Assembly (NCBI RefSeq): GCF_008932295.1
Contig: NZ_WBWA01000002.1
Coordinates: 330,820-394,819 of the forward strand
Source of the DNA: Brucella tritici
GTDB taxonomy: Bacteria > Pseudomonadota > Alphaproteobacteria > Rhizobiales > Rhizobiaceae
DNA length: 64,000 nucleotides
Reading direction: 5' to 3'
The first letter of the stretch is position 1; the number at the start of each line of letters is the position of its first letter. The position numbers were made by a program, and so were the translations under genes. Of the stretch, positions 26,360 through 34,840 are shown piece by piece. Under the pieces are notes generated by a model. That model saw nothing but the letters and a program-made list of their open reading frames with translations. It was not told the DNA's origin and searched no databases.

Positions 26360-28742
26360 CATCATGAAGCTAAAGGTCCGGGAACTTCGACCGGAAATCT
26401 ACATTCCTTACGTCCGTCATGTCGATGAGACGACGATTGCTCTTAACGCCGGAACGCTGATGGTGATGATCGCACTGGAAGGAGTGTCATTCGAAACGGC
26501 GGATGTGCTCGATTTGAATGGATTACACCGTGACCTCAATACCCTTTATCGCAACATCGCCGATGAGCGGCTTGCCTTATGGACGCATGTTATCAGGCGG
26601 CGGAACGACAGTTATCCGGACGGGGAATTTTCGGCAGCGTTTTCGAACGCCCTTAACGAAAAATATCGCCTCAAGATGGCTGGCGAAAACCTCTTTTGTA
26701 ACGACCTTTATCTCACGCTGCTCTGGTCTCCGGCCCGTTACGGTGCAGATAAAACGACACGATTTTTTTCAAAGCTAAGGCGAGTGCAAAATGTCGAACT
26801 TGATGAGGAGGCATTTAAAGATCTCCAGGACAAGGTAATTGATGTAACCGCAGGCCTGGAGCGATTTCACCCGCGCGTGCTTTCGGTTTATGAGCGAGAC
26901 GGGCTTGTGTATTCACAACTGAGCGAAGTTTTGCACCAACTGGTTGGTGGTAGGCGCGAGCCCGTTCCGTTGACGGAAGGACCAGTTTCTTCCGCTATTT
27001 ACTCTGACCGCGTTATCATCGGGCGAGAAACTGTCGAGATCCGGCACGAGGCTGAAAGCCGCTATGCCGGTATACTGAGTTTCAAAGAATATCCAGCTCG
27101 CACCAGAATAGGCATGCTCGATGGAGTGCTCTCGAGTCCATTTGAATTTATCCTGACGCAATCCTTTGCATTCACCTCCAAATCAGACGCTCGATCGATC
27201 CTGGGCCGTAAGCAAAATCAGATGCTTAGCAGTGGTGACAAAGCAGCATCCCAGATTGGTGATCTCGACCAAGCGATGGATGACCTTGAATCAAACCGAT
27301 TTGTTCTGGGCGAGCATCATCTTTCGGTTGCCGTCGTTGCTTCCTCCGTCAAAGATCTCGCCGACAACCTCGCCAAGGCGCGGGCAAGTCTTACGAGTGG
27401 TGGGGCCGTCGTTGCACGCGAAGATCTTGGATTGGAGGCCGCCTGGTGGGCACAGCTTCCTGGGAATTTCCGCTACCGTGCACGGTCCGGGGCGATTACA
27501 TCGCGTAATTTTGCAGCGCTTTCACCCTATCATTCGTATCCGACCGGTCAGAAGGACAATAACGAATGGGGGCCAGCTGTCGCGCTATTGAAGACGGCTT
27601 CCGGGTCGCCGTTTTATTTTAATTTTCATTACGGCGATCTCGGCAACACCTTCATGTGTGGACCATCGGGAACCGGTAAGACGGTCATCATCAACTTCAT
27701 GCTTTCTCAACTCGAAAAACACGATCCTCATGTTGTGTTCTTCGACAAGGATCGTGGAGCCGACCTTTATGTGCGGGCCGCCGGCGGAACATATCTTCCG
27801 CTTAAAAATGGTAGTCCGACCGGATGCGCTCCTTTAAAGGCGCTCGAGCTCACACCTGAAAATAAAGTGTTCCTTGCTGTGTGGGTTGGCAAACTTGTTC
27901 GCTCCAATGTTCGAGATTTGACCGTAACCGAACTGCGTGACATCGCTGCTGCGATCGATGGCCTATCAGATCTGCCTAGAGAGCGCCGAACGATTGGTGC
28001 ACTACGCACATTCTTGAACAATACCGATCCTGAAGGGATCGCTGCCAGGCTTCGTCGTTGGGAACGCGAAGGGCCGCTTGGCTGGGTTTTCGACAATGAC
28101 GATGACGATATTGGCCTCAACGAATTTGCCCCGATGAGGGCAGGAAGGGGCGGGAAGTTCGTCGGCTACGACATGACGGAGTTTCTCGACCATGAAGAAA
28201 TCCGCACACCCCTTATGGCCTATCTGTTTCATCGTGTCGAACAGCTGATTGACGGAAGGCGCATACTCATCGTTATCGATGAGTTCTGGAAAGCGCTGCA
28301 GGACGATGGCTTTCGCGATCTGGCGCAAAACAAGCTCAAAACCATCCGCAAGCAAAATGGTCTGATGCTATTTGCAACACAAAGCCCACGCGATGCGATT
28401 ATCTCTCCAATTGCTCATACGATAATCGAGCAATGTCCGACGCAGATTTTCCTCCCGAATTCGCGCGGTAATCACGCTGACTATGTCGATGGGTTCAAGC
28501 TTACCGAACGTGAATACGAACTGATTGCGCGCGAACTATCAGTCGAAAGCCGGCAATTCTTGTTGAAGCAGGGGCACAACAGCGTCGTTGCAGAGCTCGA
28601 CCTGCACGGCCTTGATGATGAACTGGCTGTTCTTTCCGGTCGTACCGGAAATGTCGAGCTTGTCGATACGATCCGCGCTGAAATCGGAAACGATCCTGCG
28701 GACTGGCTTCCAGTTTTCCAGAAAAGAAGGAGTGCAAGTTGA
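26331..28742 (+). CDS. virB4: VirB4 T4SS ATPase
   Basis: This 803-residue ATPase powers pilus assembly and substrate transfer. It has the CagE/TrbE/VirB N-terminal domain and a C-terminal RecA-like domain with Walker A CGPSGTGKTV near residue 445 and Walker B ILIVIDEFW near 645, then FATQSPRDAI. Length matches VirB4. It overlaps virB3, and its stop overlaps the virB5 start. Confidence 0.95.
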   Translation: MMKGISTLPDIMKLKVRELRPEIYIPYVRHVDETTIALNAGTLMVMIALEGVSFETADVLDLNGLHRDLNTLYRNIADERLALWTHVIRRRNDSYPDGEFSAAFSNALNEKYRLKMAGENLFCNDLYLTLLWSPARYGADKTTRFFSKLRRVQNVELDEEAFKDLQDKVIDVTAGLERFHPRVLSVYERDGLVYSQLSEVLHQLVGGRREPVPLTEGPVSSAIYSDRVIIGRETVEIRHEAESRYAGILSFKEYPARTRIGMLDGVLSSPFEFILTQSFAFTSKSDARSILGRKQNQMLSSGDKAASQIGDLDQAMDDLESNRFVLGEHHLSVAVVASSVKDLADNLAKARASLTSGGAVVAREDLGLEAAWWAQLPGNFRYRARSGAITSRNFAALSPYHSYPTGQKDNNEWGPAVALLKTASGSPFYFNFHYGDLGNTFMCGPSGTGKTVIINFMLSQLEKHDPHVVFFDKDRGADLYVRAAGGTYLPLKNGSPTGCAPLKALELTPENKVFLAVWVGKLVRSNVRDLTVTELRDIAAAIDGLSDLPRERRTIGALRTFLNNTDPEGIAARLRRWEREGPLGWVFDNDDDDIGLNEFAPMRAGRGGKFVGYDMTEFLDHEEIRTPLMAYLFHRVEQLIDGRRILIVIDEFWKALQDDGFRDLAQNKLKTIRKQNGLMLFATQSPRDAIISPIAHTIIEQCPTQIFLPNSRGNHADYVDGFKLTEREYELIARELSVESRQFLLKQGHNSVVAELDLHGLDDELAVLSGRTGNVELVDTIRAEIGNDPADWLPVFQKRRSAS

Positions 28743-29440
28743 TGGCTTCCTATAGACGTTTTTGCGCAATGATGGTTGCAGTGCTGACCTTGTCGACAGG
28801 AGCTGCGATGGGGCAGGGCATCCCTGTCATTGATCAAACGGCGATCGCCAAACATCTGGAAAGTATCGCGCAGTTGAAATCGCAGCTCGATGCTCTTCAT
28901 CAGCAGATTGAGAAGGCCGAAGAGCTTTATACCTCTTTCAACAAGCTGACAGACATGGCGGATGTCGCACAGGTTCTCAATGATCCAGCAATCCGAAAAG
29001 CCCTTCCGCCGGAATTTGCTGCCGTAGAAGGATTATACGAAGGCAATGGCAGCGGGGCGTTGAACGATGCTGCAACAAAATTCCTCGACAAAAATACGAC
29101 CTACAAAACCTCTGCCGACGATTTTTACGCAAAAGAACTGTCCCGTGTGCAGAACAAAAATGCCGGCCAGATGGGGATCGGCCAGAAAATTTACGACGCA
29201 GCAACAAAACGCATCGAAGGAATTGATGAACTGCGTCAGAAAATTTCCACGGCAAGTGAAGCCAAGGAAATTGCCGATTTGCAAGCAAGGCTCCTGGCCG
29301 AGCAAGCCTTTGTGCAAACCGATGTGCTGCGAATGGAAGGCTTGCGCATGGTTCAGCAGGCGCAAACGCAGGTTGATGATCAGCGCAAGGCAGAAGATTG
29401 GCGCCGTCGCATGGATGCAATGAAGGGGGGGCTGAAATGA
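28739..29440 (+). CDS. virB5: VirB5 minor pilin/adhesin
   Basis: This 233-residue periplasmic protein has a signal peptide to about residue 25 (TLSTGAAMGQG) and a long helical body (KHLESIAQLKSQLDALHQQI, AQARLLAEQAFVQTDVLRME-like). This matches VirB5, the pilus-tip component. It lies between virB4 and the lipoprotein gene with four-base overlaps at both ends. Confidence 0.88.
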   Translation: MMASYRRFCAMMVAVLTLSTGAAMGQGIPVIDQTAIAKHLESIAQLKSQLDALHQQIEKAEELYTSFNKLTDMADVAQVLNDPAIRKALPPEFAAVEGLYEGNGSGALNDAATKFLDKNTTYKTSADDFYAKELSRVQNKNAGQMGIGQKIYDAATKRIEGIDELRQKISTASEAKEIADLQARLLAEQAFVQTDVLRMEGLRMVQQAQTQVDDQRKAEDWRRRMDAMKGGLK

Positions 29441-29670
29441 AAAATGTCCTGATCCTGACAGCGTTCGTCCTCCTGTCCGCATGCGCAGAGAAAGCAGAAG
29501 CGACCTACACGGTCGAAGACTTGCTGGCCGATCACAGAATGCTGTCACGCATTCTCGACAAGTGTCGCAACAATCCAGGTAAGTTGCGCAATACGGTCAA
29601 TTGCATGAATGCCGAAGCGGCCAATAGCAAGTTGCGTTTCCAGAATATGCGCAAGGCGCTTGGAGGCTAG
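29437..29670 (+). CDS. eexN: EexN-like entry-exclusion lipoprotein
   Basis: This 77-residue lipoprotein has the lipobox LLSAC with Cys16. The mature part TYTVEDLLADHRMLSRILDK, with two further cysteines (KCRNNP, VNCMNAEA), matches the EexN family found between virB5 and virB6. Such proteins limit repeat entry of the same element. The ATG at 29437 overlaps the virB5 stop. Confidence 0.83.
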   Translation: MKNVLILTAFVLLSACAEKAEATYTVEDLLADHRMLSRILDKCRNNPGKLRNTVNCMNAEAANSKLRFQNMRKALGG

Positions 29671-29674
29671 CACC

Positions 29675-30589
29675 GTGTATCACGTTTTCGAGTTTATTGA
29701 TGGACAATTCAAGCGGCCGTTGGAGATGTTCATATCCGATGGGACGTCGAATATTGCCGAATGGCTTTCAGGCCCGCTTACCGTTGCCGTGACCCTTTAC
29801 GTTATCCTGTTTGGTTATCTTATCTTGCGCGGTTCGGTGCATGAACCCATCCTGGATTTTGCTTTTCGCGCAATCAAGCTTGCGATCATCGTGACGCTGG
29901 TCAAGAACGCCAGCGAATACCAGACCTATGTCACCAATATTTTTTTCGAACAGCTGCCGCGCGAGATTTCGCAAGCACTTAATTCCGGCGCCGCGCCGAG
30001 CGCATCGACTTTCGATAGTCTGCTGGATAAAGGACAGAACTCAGCGACCGACATCTGGTCACGATCCTCCTGGCCCATCGATATTGTAACTGGTGTTGGC
30101 GGATTATTGGTGATTGGCGTCAGCTTTCTTGTCGCGGGAATAGGCTATGTCGTTTCACTTTATGCGCGATTGGCACTAGCCATCGTGCTGGCGATCGGCC
30201 CAATCTTCATCGCATTTGCCATGTTCCAGTCGACGCGACGCTTCACAGAGGCTTGGATCGGACAAGTGGCAAATTTTGTCATTCTTCAGGTTCTTGTCGT
30301 CGCTGTTGGAGCACTGCTGATTGCATGTCTCGACACCACTTTTACTGCAATCGAGGGCTATTCCGATGTCTTGATGCGCCCCATCGCGCTTTGTGCCATC
30401 GGCATTGCCGCTCTTTATGTCTTTTATCAGCTTCCAGGCATCGCTTCGGCTCTAGCGTCCGGCGGAGCGTCTCTGGCTTACGGCTATACAGCTTCACGCG
30501 ATGCGCATGAAGGATTGCTTGCCAAGGCAACATCGCGCGGCGTCGGGTTCATGGCTCGCGGCACCCGCATGATGAGAAGAGCATTCTGA
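29675..30589 (+). CDS. virB6: VirB6 polytopic membrane protein
   Basis: This 304-residue inner-membrane channel component has five or more hydrophobic helices (VAVTLYVILFGYLILRG, LLVIGVSFLVAGIGYVVSLY, FVILQVLVVAVGALLIACL). The GTG start at 29675 is chosen because GGAGG precedes it and the open frame upstream overlaps the lipoprotein gene. Confidence 0.9.
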   Translation: MYHVFEFIDGQFKRPLEMFISDGTSNIAEWLSGPLTVAVTLYVILFGYLILRGSVHEPILDFAFRAIKLAIIVTLVKNASEYQTYVTNIFFEQLPREISQALNSGAAPSASTFDSLLDKGQNSATDIWSRSSWPIDIVTGVGGLLVIGVSFLVAGIGYVVSLYARLALAIVLAIGPIFIAFAMFQSTRRFTEAWIGQVANFVILQVLVVAVGALLIACLDTTFTAIEGYSDVLMRPIALCAIGIAALYVFYQLPGIASALASGGASLAYGYTASRDAHEGLLAKATSRGVGFMARGTRMMRRAF

Positions 30590-30606
30590 GCGAAGGAGAT
30601 CTGCGT

Positions 30607-30897
30607 ATGACCTCGTCTGCGGCGATAAAAAACAGGTATTTATCAGTGATCAAGCCGACCTTGGTTCTCGGGATCGCGGTCGCACTTGCCAGTTGTTCGT
30701 CGCTGACAAATTCCTTGCCAAAATGTGATGGAAATGCGCGAAGACCACTGAATCGCGCAATGTGGCAATGGGAAAAATCGAGTGCACTGCCGAAGTCCAA
30801 AGCCGAATCCATCACGCGCTTTGTTGATGAACGCAAACCATCCAGGGCTTTTGATCATTTCGATATTGGTGCTTCTTTTGGCGATTGCGAGGATTGA
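30607..30897 (+). CDS. VirB7-position lipoprotein
   Basis: This 96-residue lipoprotein has the lipobox VALASC with Cys30 after a hydrophobic segment. It sits between virB6 and virB8 where VirB7 is expected, but is longer than the usual ~50-residue VirB7. The mature region (RRPLNRAMWQWEKSS, HFDIGASFGDCED) is not otherwise recognised. A role in the outer-membrane core is inferred from position. Confidence 0.7.
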   Translation: MTSSAAIKNRYLSVIKPTLVLGIAVALASCSSLTNSLPKCDGNARRPLNRAMWQWEKSSALPKSKAESITRFVDERKPSRAFDHFDIGASFGDCED

Positions 30898-31568
30898 TGG
30901 TCACGACAGACAATCTCAAAAGCTATTTCGAGAAAGCGCGTCGCTTTGATCAAGACCGCATGATTCAGGTCGAGCGATCAAATCGCTTGGCGTGGTCGAT
31001 CGCAATTGCGTCCGGTATTGTTGCCGGCATATCAATCCTCGCCGTTGCGAGCCTTGCGCCGCTGAAAACTGTCGAACCTTTCGTGGTTCGTGTCGACAAT
31101 TCTACCGGGATCGTTGATGTCGTTTCAGCGCTATCGGCGACCGCTGGCACTTACGACGAAGCCGTGACCAAATATTTTGCGGCAAAATATGTTCGTGGAC
31201 GCGAAGGCTATGTCTGGAGCGAAGCCCAGGAGAATTTTCGAACAATTGCGCTTCTCTCTACGCAAGCCGAACAGGCGCGGTTCGCAGCTACTTATCGTGG
31301 CAGCAATCCGCAATCACCACAAAATTTCTATGGCCGTTCTGCCACGGTGCGGATTAACATAGTCTCCATCGCGCTCATTAATCAGAACGTGGCATCGGTA
31401 CGCTATATGCGTAGCGTAACCCGCGGTGAAGAAGTGCGGACAACACATTTTGTTGCGACCCTCACCTATTCCTACGCCAACGCACCCATGTCATCGACAG
31501 ACCGACTGGTGAACCCGCTTGGTTTCGCTGTTAGCGAATATCGGGCAGATCCGGAGGCAATCGATTGA
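30897..31568 (+). CDS. virB8: VirB8 inner-membrane assembly factor
   Basis: This 223-residue bitopic protein has a short cytoplasmic N-terminus, a membrane helix near residues 33-55 (WSIAIASGIVAGISILAVAS), and a periplasmic NTF2-like domain (VEPFVVRVDNSTGIVDVVSA, RTTHFVATLTYSY). The ATG at 30897 overlaps the preceding stop by one base. Confidence 0.92.
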   Translation: MVTTDNLKSYFEKARRFDQDRMIQVERSNRLAWSIAIASGIVAGISILAVASLAPLKTVEPFVVRVDNSTGIVDVVSALSATAGTYDEAVTKYFAAKYVRGREGYVWSEAQENFRTIALLSTQAEQARFAATYRGSNPQSPQNFYGRSATVRINIVSIALINQNVASVRYMRSVTRGEEVRTTHFVATLTYSYANAPMSSTDRLVNPLGFAVSEYRADPEAID

Positions 31569-32428
31569 TGCGCTTTCCAATAATTGTCACATTTTTTCTG
31601 GCGTCATCTGTGTCCAGTGTCCTCGCGCTGGAGATACCGACAACAGCATCGCAGGACAGTCGGGTCCGTTTTGTCAGTTATCAGCCTTACAATATCACAA
31701 GGATCATCGGGTCCTTGCGCTCCTCGGTTCAAGTCGAGTTTGCTCGGGATGAGGAAATTGCACATGTGGCCCTTGGCAACAGCGTTGCCTGGGAAGTAGC
31801 ACCAGCCGGTAATATCTTGTTTTTAAAACCACGAGAAAACCAACCGGTTACCAATATCTCTGTTGTAACGACACGTCGGGACGGATCTACGCGCAGTTAT
31901 CAGATGGAACTTAAGGTGCGGGAGGGTTCGGTAGAAGTCGGAGAGAACACTTACTTTTATGTGAAATTCAGATATCCGCAGGAGGAAGCCGAACAGCGCC
32001 GCCAGCAAGCTGCGGCCCAGGCGCGCACAGTCCAAGCAAAGGATGCTGACGATGTGCTGTCGCTTCACGAGGCATATGGTCCGCGCAACTGGCGGTACTC
32101 TGCACAAGGGGCAGAGGCACTGGAGCCACAAAGCGTCTACGACAACGGTAAAATCACAACATTCTCCTTTGCGGGCAATCAGGAAATGCCTGCGATCTAT
32201 ATGGAAAACTCCGACGGGTCGGAGACCCTCGTGCCCAAAACTGTCGATGGCAATCTGGTCATGGTCCATGCGTTAAGCCGGAAATTCATTCTGCGACGAG
32301 GCAAAGATGTGCTGTGCGTATTCAACGAAGCCTATGACCGGATTGGCATCAACCCTGCCACAAACACGACGTCTCCTTCAGTTGAGCGCATCGTGAAACC
32401 GGATCTGGTGGGACAGGGGAAGAAGTGA
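31568..32428 (+). CDS. virB9: VirB9 outer-membrane core component
   Basis: This 286-residue periplasmic protein has a signal peptide to about residue 22 (SVSSVLA) and the VirB9/TrbG/CagX fold (DSRVRFVSYQPYNITRI, WEVAPAGNILFLKP, C-terminal GPRNWRYSAQG and YDNGKITTFSFAGN). With VirB7 and VirB10 it forms the core complex. Start and stop overlap the neighbouring genes. Confidence 0.92.
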   Translation: MRFPIIVTFFLASSVSSVLALEIPTTASQDSRVRFVSYQPYNITRIIGSLRSSVQVEFARDEEIAHVALGNSVAWEVAPAGNILFLKPRENQPVTNISVVTTRRDGSTRSYQMELKVREGSVEVGENTYFYVKFRYPQEEAEQRRQQAAAQARTVQAKDADDVLSLHEAYGPRNWRYSAQGAEALEPQSVYDNGKITTFSFAGNQEMPAIYMENSDGSETLVPKTVDGNLVMVHALSRKFILRRGKDVLCVFNEAYDRIGINPATNTTSPSVERIVKPDLVGQGKK

Positions 32429-33609
32429 TTAAGATGGCCGAGATCGAGGAACATCAGATCCCAGGCGAACGCGCCGAAACGGTTACAGCTACACGCATCG
32501 ACAATAATCCAGTCCTCAAGCGTGGTGCTGTTGCACTCGCCATTGTGTTGTTTATTGGCTTTGCTCTGTGGTCGACATCTGGAAGCAAAACAAAGGACAA
32601 CAATATCCAGACCGAGCGCGTCGTGATCCGCCAAACGACACCCTTTGAGGCGGCAAGAGAAAAGACAGAGCCGGTTGAAGAAAAGCCGGTGGTAAAACTG
32701 CCAACACCGGTCCTTGAAGACCCCATGCCCGAAGTGGACCAATTGCTTGATGCCGCCCGTCGTGCGCCCGTTATGGCTTATAGCGGCGGACAGAAAAATT
32801 CGGCCTCACGAGGCGAGGGCGGGAACGGCAGTAATGCGGTGCCAGATGGGAATTTTGTGCCAATCGATGGCAATTTTATTGGCCAGAACCAGCAGAATGC
32901 CGACGAACAACGGTTCGAAAATCTTCTGCGACCGACCCGACTAGAGGGATCGCGCGCCGGTATGCTCGGAAATCGCGATTTCATCATCGCCATGGGTAGT
33001 TCGATCCCTTGTGTGCTCGAAACTGCACTTGCCTCTGATCAGCCGGGGTTTGCAAGCTGCGTGATCAACCGCGATGTTTTATCCGATAATGGCCGCGTGG
33101 TGCTGATGGAAAAGGGAACCCAGCTTGTCGGGGAATATCGTGGCGGCCTCCAACGGGGTCAAAAACGTCTGTTTGTGCTTTGGAACAGGGCGAAAACGCC
33201 TCAAGGTGTGATCGTCATGCTTGCCTCGCCAGCAACAGATGCGCTTGGCCGCGCTGGCGTTGATGGGCAGGTCGATACGCATTGGTGGGAGCGTTTTGGC
33301 AGTGCGCTTCTCCTTTCCGTCGTCGGCGATGCGACAAGTTACGCAAGCAGTCGTCTGCAAGACGGCAATTTTGATGCACAAAATACCGCAGATGCCGGCA
33401 AACAGGCTGCTGCCATTGCAGTGGAGCAATCTATTAATATTGCCCCGACACTCAACAAGCATCAGGGGGAATTGGTCTCCATCTTTGTCGCTCGCGATCT
33501 CGATTTTACAGGCGTTTACCAGCTTCGTGTAACCGAACCTAGAAATCGTATTCTCGATCGGGCAGCTTTGGGTGATTTCCACCCGCCATCGACGCTTGTG
33601 ACAAAATAG
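32425..33609 (+). CDS. virB10: VirB10 core-complex protein
   Basis: This 394-residue protein has an inner-membrane helix near residues 33-52 (GAVALAIVLFIGFALWS), a proline-rich linker, and a C-terminal TrbI domain (IPCVLETALASDQPGFASCV, VLMEKGTQLVGEYRG). The GTG at 32425 overlaps the virB9 stop (GTGA); an ATG at 32434 is an alternative. Confidence 0.92.
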   Translation: MIKMAEIEEHQIPGERAETVTATRIDNNPVLKRGAVALAIVLFIGFALWSTSGSKTKDNNIQTERVVIRQTTPFEAAREKTEPVEEKPVVKLPTPVLEDPMPEVDQLLDAARRAPVMAYSGGQKNSASRGEGGNGSNAVPDGNFVPIDGNFIGQNQQNADEQRFENLLRPTRLEGSRAGMLGNRDFIIAMGSSIPCVLETALASDQPGFASCVINRDVLSDNGRVVLMEKGTQLVGEYRGGLQRGQKRLFVLWNRAKTPQGVIVMLASPATDALGRAGVDGQVDTHWWERFGSALLLSVVGDATSYASSRLQDGNFDAQNTADAGKQAAAIAVEQSINIAPTLNKHQGELVSIFVARDLDFTGVYQLRVTEPRNRILDRAALGDFHPPSTLVTK

Positions 33610-33617
33610 GTGGAAAA

Positions 33618-34619
33618 ATGGCTGAAGCCCAGGACAGCACTGTCGTTCGTGAACTTCTAAAGCCTCTCGCGGTCTTCCTGGATGATTGCTCGTTATATGA
33701 GATCATTGTCAATCACCCCGGTCAGGTGCTGACGGAAGGGCCGGGTGGTTGGCAGATACACGATCTTCCTGGGCTTTCCTTTGAAAAACTCATGCGCCTT
33801 GCCCGGGCGGTGGCGAGCTTTTCCCATCAAACCATCAATGAAACGCGACCGATACTTTCGGCAACACTTCCAGTTGGCGAGCGAATTCAAATTGTCATTC
33901 CGCCTGCCACCACGAAAGGAACGGTCAGCATCACAATCCGCAAACCATCATCGCTCGATTTTACGCTTGATGATCTGGACGCCAATGGCTTTTTCTCTCA
34001 TACGCAAACAAGCTTTCGTGCCCTTTCAAAAGAGCAAGAACGTTTACAAGAACTCTACAAAAAAGGGCAATTCAAGGAGTTTCTTCGTCAAGCTGTTATC
34101 GCGCGGAAAAATATCATTATCTCTGGTGCGACAGGGTCCGCAAAAACTACTCTTTCAAAAGCTCTTATCAAGCATATTCCACAACACGAGCGTGTCATTT
34201 CGATTGAAGACAGCCCGGAACTTATAATTTCCCAACCAAATCAGGTGCGTCTGTTTTATTCAAAGGGCTCGCAGGGGTTATCGAATGCGGGTCCGAAGGA
34301 ACTACTCGAATCGTGTCTGCGAATGCGTCCCGATCGTATATTGCTGCAGGAACTCAGGGATGGAAGCGCGTTTTATTATATTCGCAATATCAACTCGGGC
34401 CATCCAGGATCCATCACAACAGTTCATGCAGATTCTGCCAGACTTGCCTTCGAGCAACTGACTTTACTAGTCAAGGAATCGGAAGGGGGAAGCGCACTCG
34501 AACGCGCTGACATCCGACGTATGTTGGAGATTTCTGTTGACGTTGTTGTGCAATGTAAACGCACCGATGGAACGTTCCGCGCTGCTGAAATTTACTTTTC
34601 TGGCTGTGCGAACGATTGA
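33618..34619 (+). CDS. virB11: VirB11 T4SS ATPase
   Basis: This 333-residue hexameric traffic ATPase has Walker A SGATGSAKTTL near residue 167 (the usual Gly before Lys is Ala), the Asp box VISIEDSPEL near 195, Walker B-like RILLQELRDG near 240, and the His box GHPGSITTVHADS near 262. It closes the T4SS operon. The next gene is chromosomal ppdK, so the edge of the mobile DNA lies within the following ~220 bases or was created by deletion. Confidence 0.93.
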   Translation: MAEAQDSTVVRELLKPLAVFLDDCSLYEIIVNHPGQVLTEGPGGWQIHDLPGLSFEKLMRLARAVASFSHQTINETRPILSATLPVGERIQIVIPPATTKGTVSITIRKPSSLDFTLDDLDANGFFSHTQTSFRALSKEQERLQELYKKGQFKEFLRQAVIARKNIIISGATGSAKTTLSKALIKHIPQHERVISIEDSPELIISQPNQVRLFYSKGSQGLSNAGPKELLESCLRMRPDRILLQELRDGSAFYYIRNINSGHPGSITTVHADSARLAFEQLTLLVKESEGGSALERADIRRMLEISVDVVVQCKRTDGTFRAAEIYFSGCAND

Positions 34620-34840
34620 GCACAATTGGAAGCATAATAATGATTTTTTTGCTTTCTCGTCCTCCCAATATGAACCTTTACCGTGCTGATCTCGCGTTTA
34701 ATCGATTCTATTGTCGCGGTTGGTTTTTTTTGGTTGGCAGCAGCCTTTCTGATCGCATAAGCAACGGGAAGCAGGTTCTGGGAGTGCTTGCAACTGTTGC
34801 AAGCCTTTTCGTGAGCCTATCCTGCAGTAAGGAGGCCATG
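34620..34840. other. Junction between T4SS DNA and chromosomal backbone
   Basis: No gene supported. It holds the palindrome CTTGCAACTGTTGCAAG (34787-34803, 8-bp arms around one base) just before the ppdK ribosome-binding site. The ppdK frame happens to stay open upstream to the virB11 stop. No tRNA fragment or integrase is seen here. Confidence 0.5.

Noticed and set aside
34616..34840. In-frame 75-codon N-terminal extension of ppdK starting on the virB11 stop (ATGA), with a hydrophobic, lipobox-like stretch.
   Set aside because: PPDK normally starts at WVYTFG, and a strong GGAGG is placed for the ATG at 34841. The extension has no family resemblance and lies across the mobile/backbone junction.
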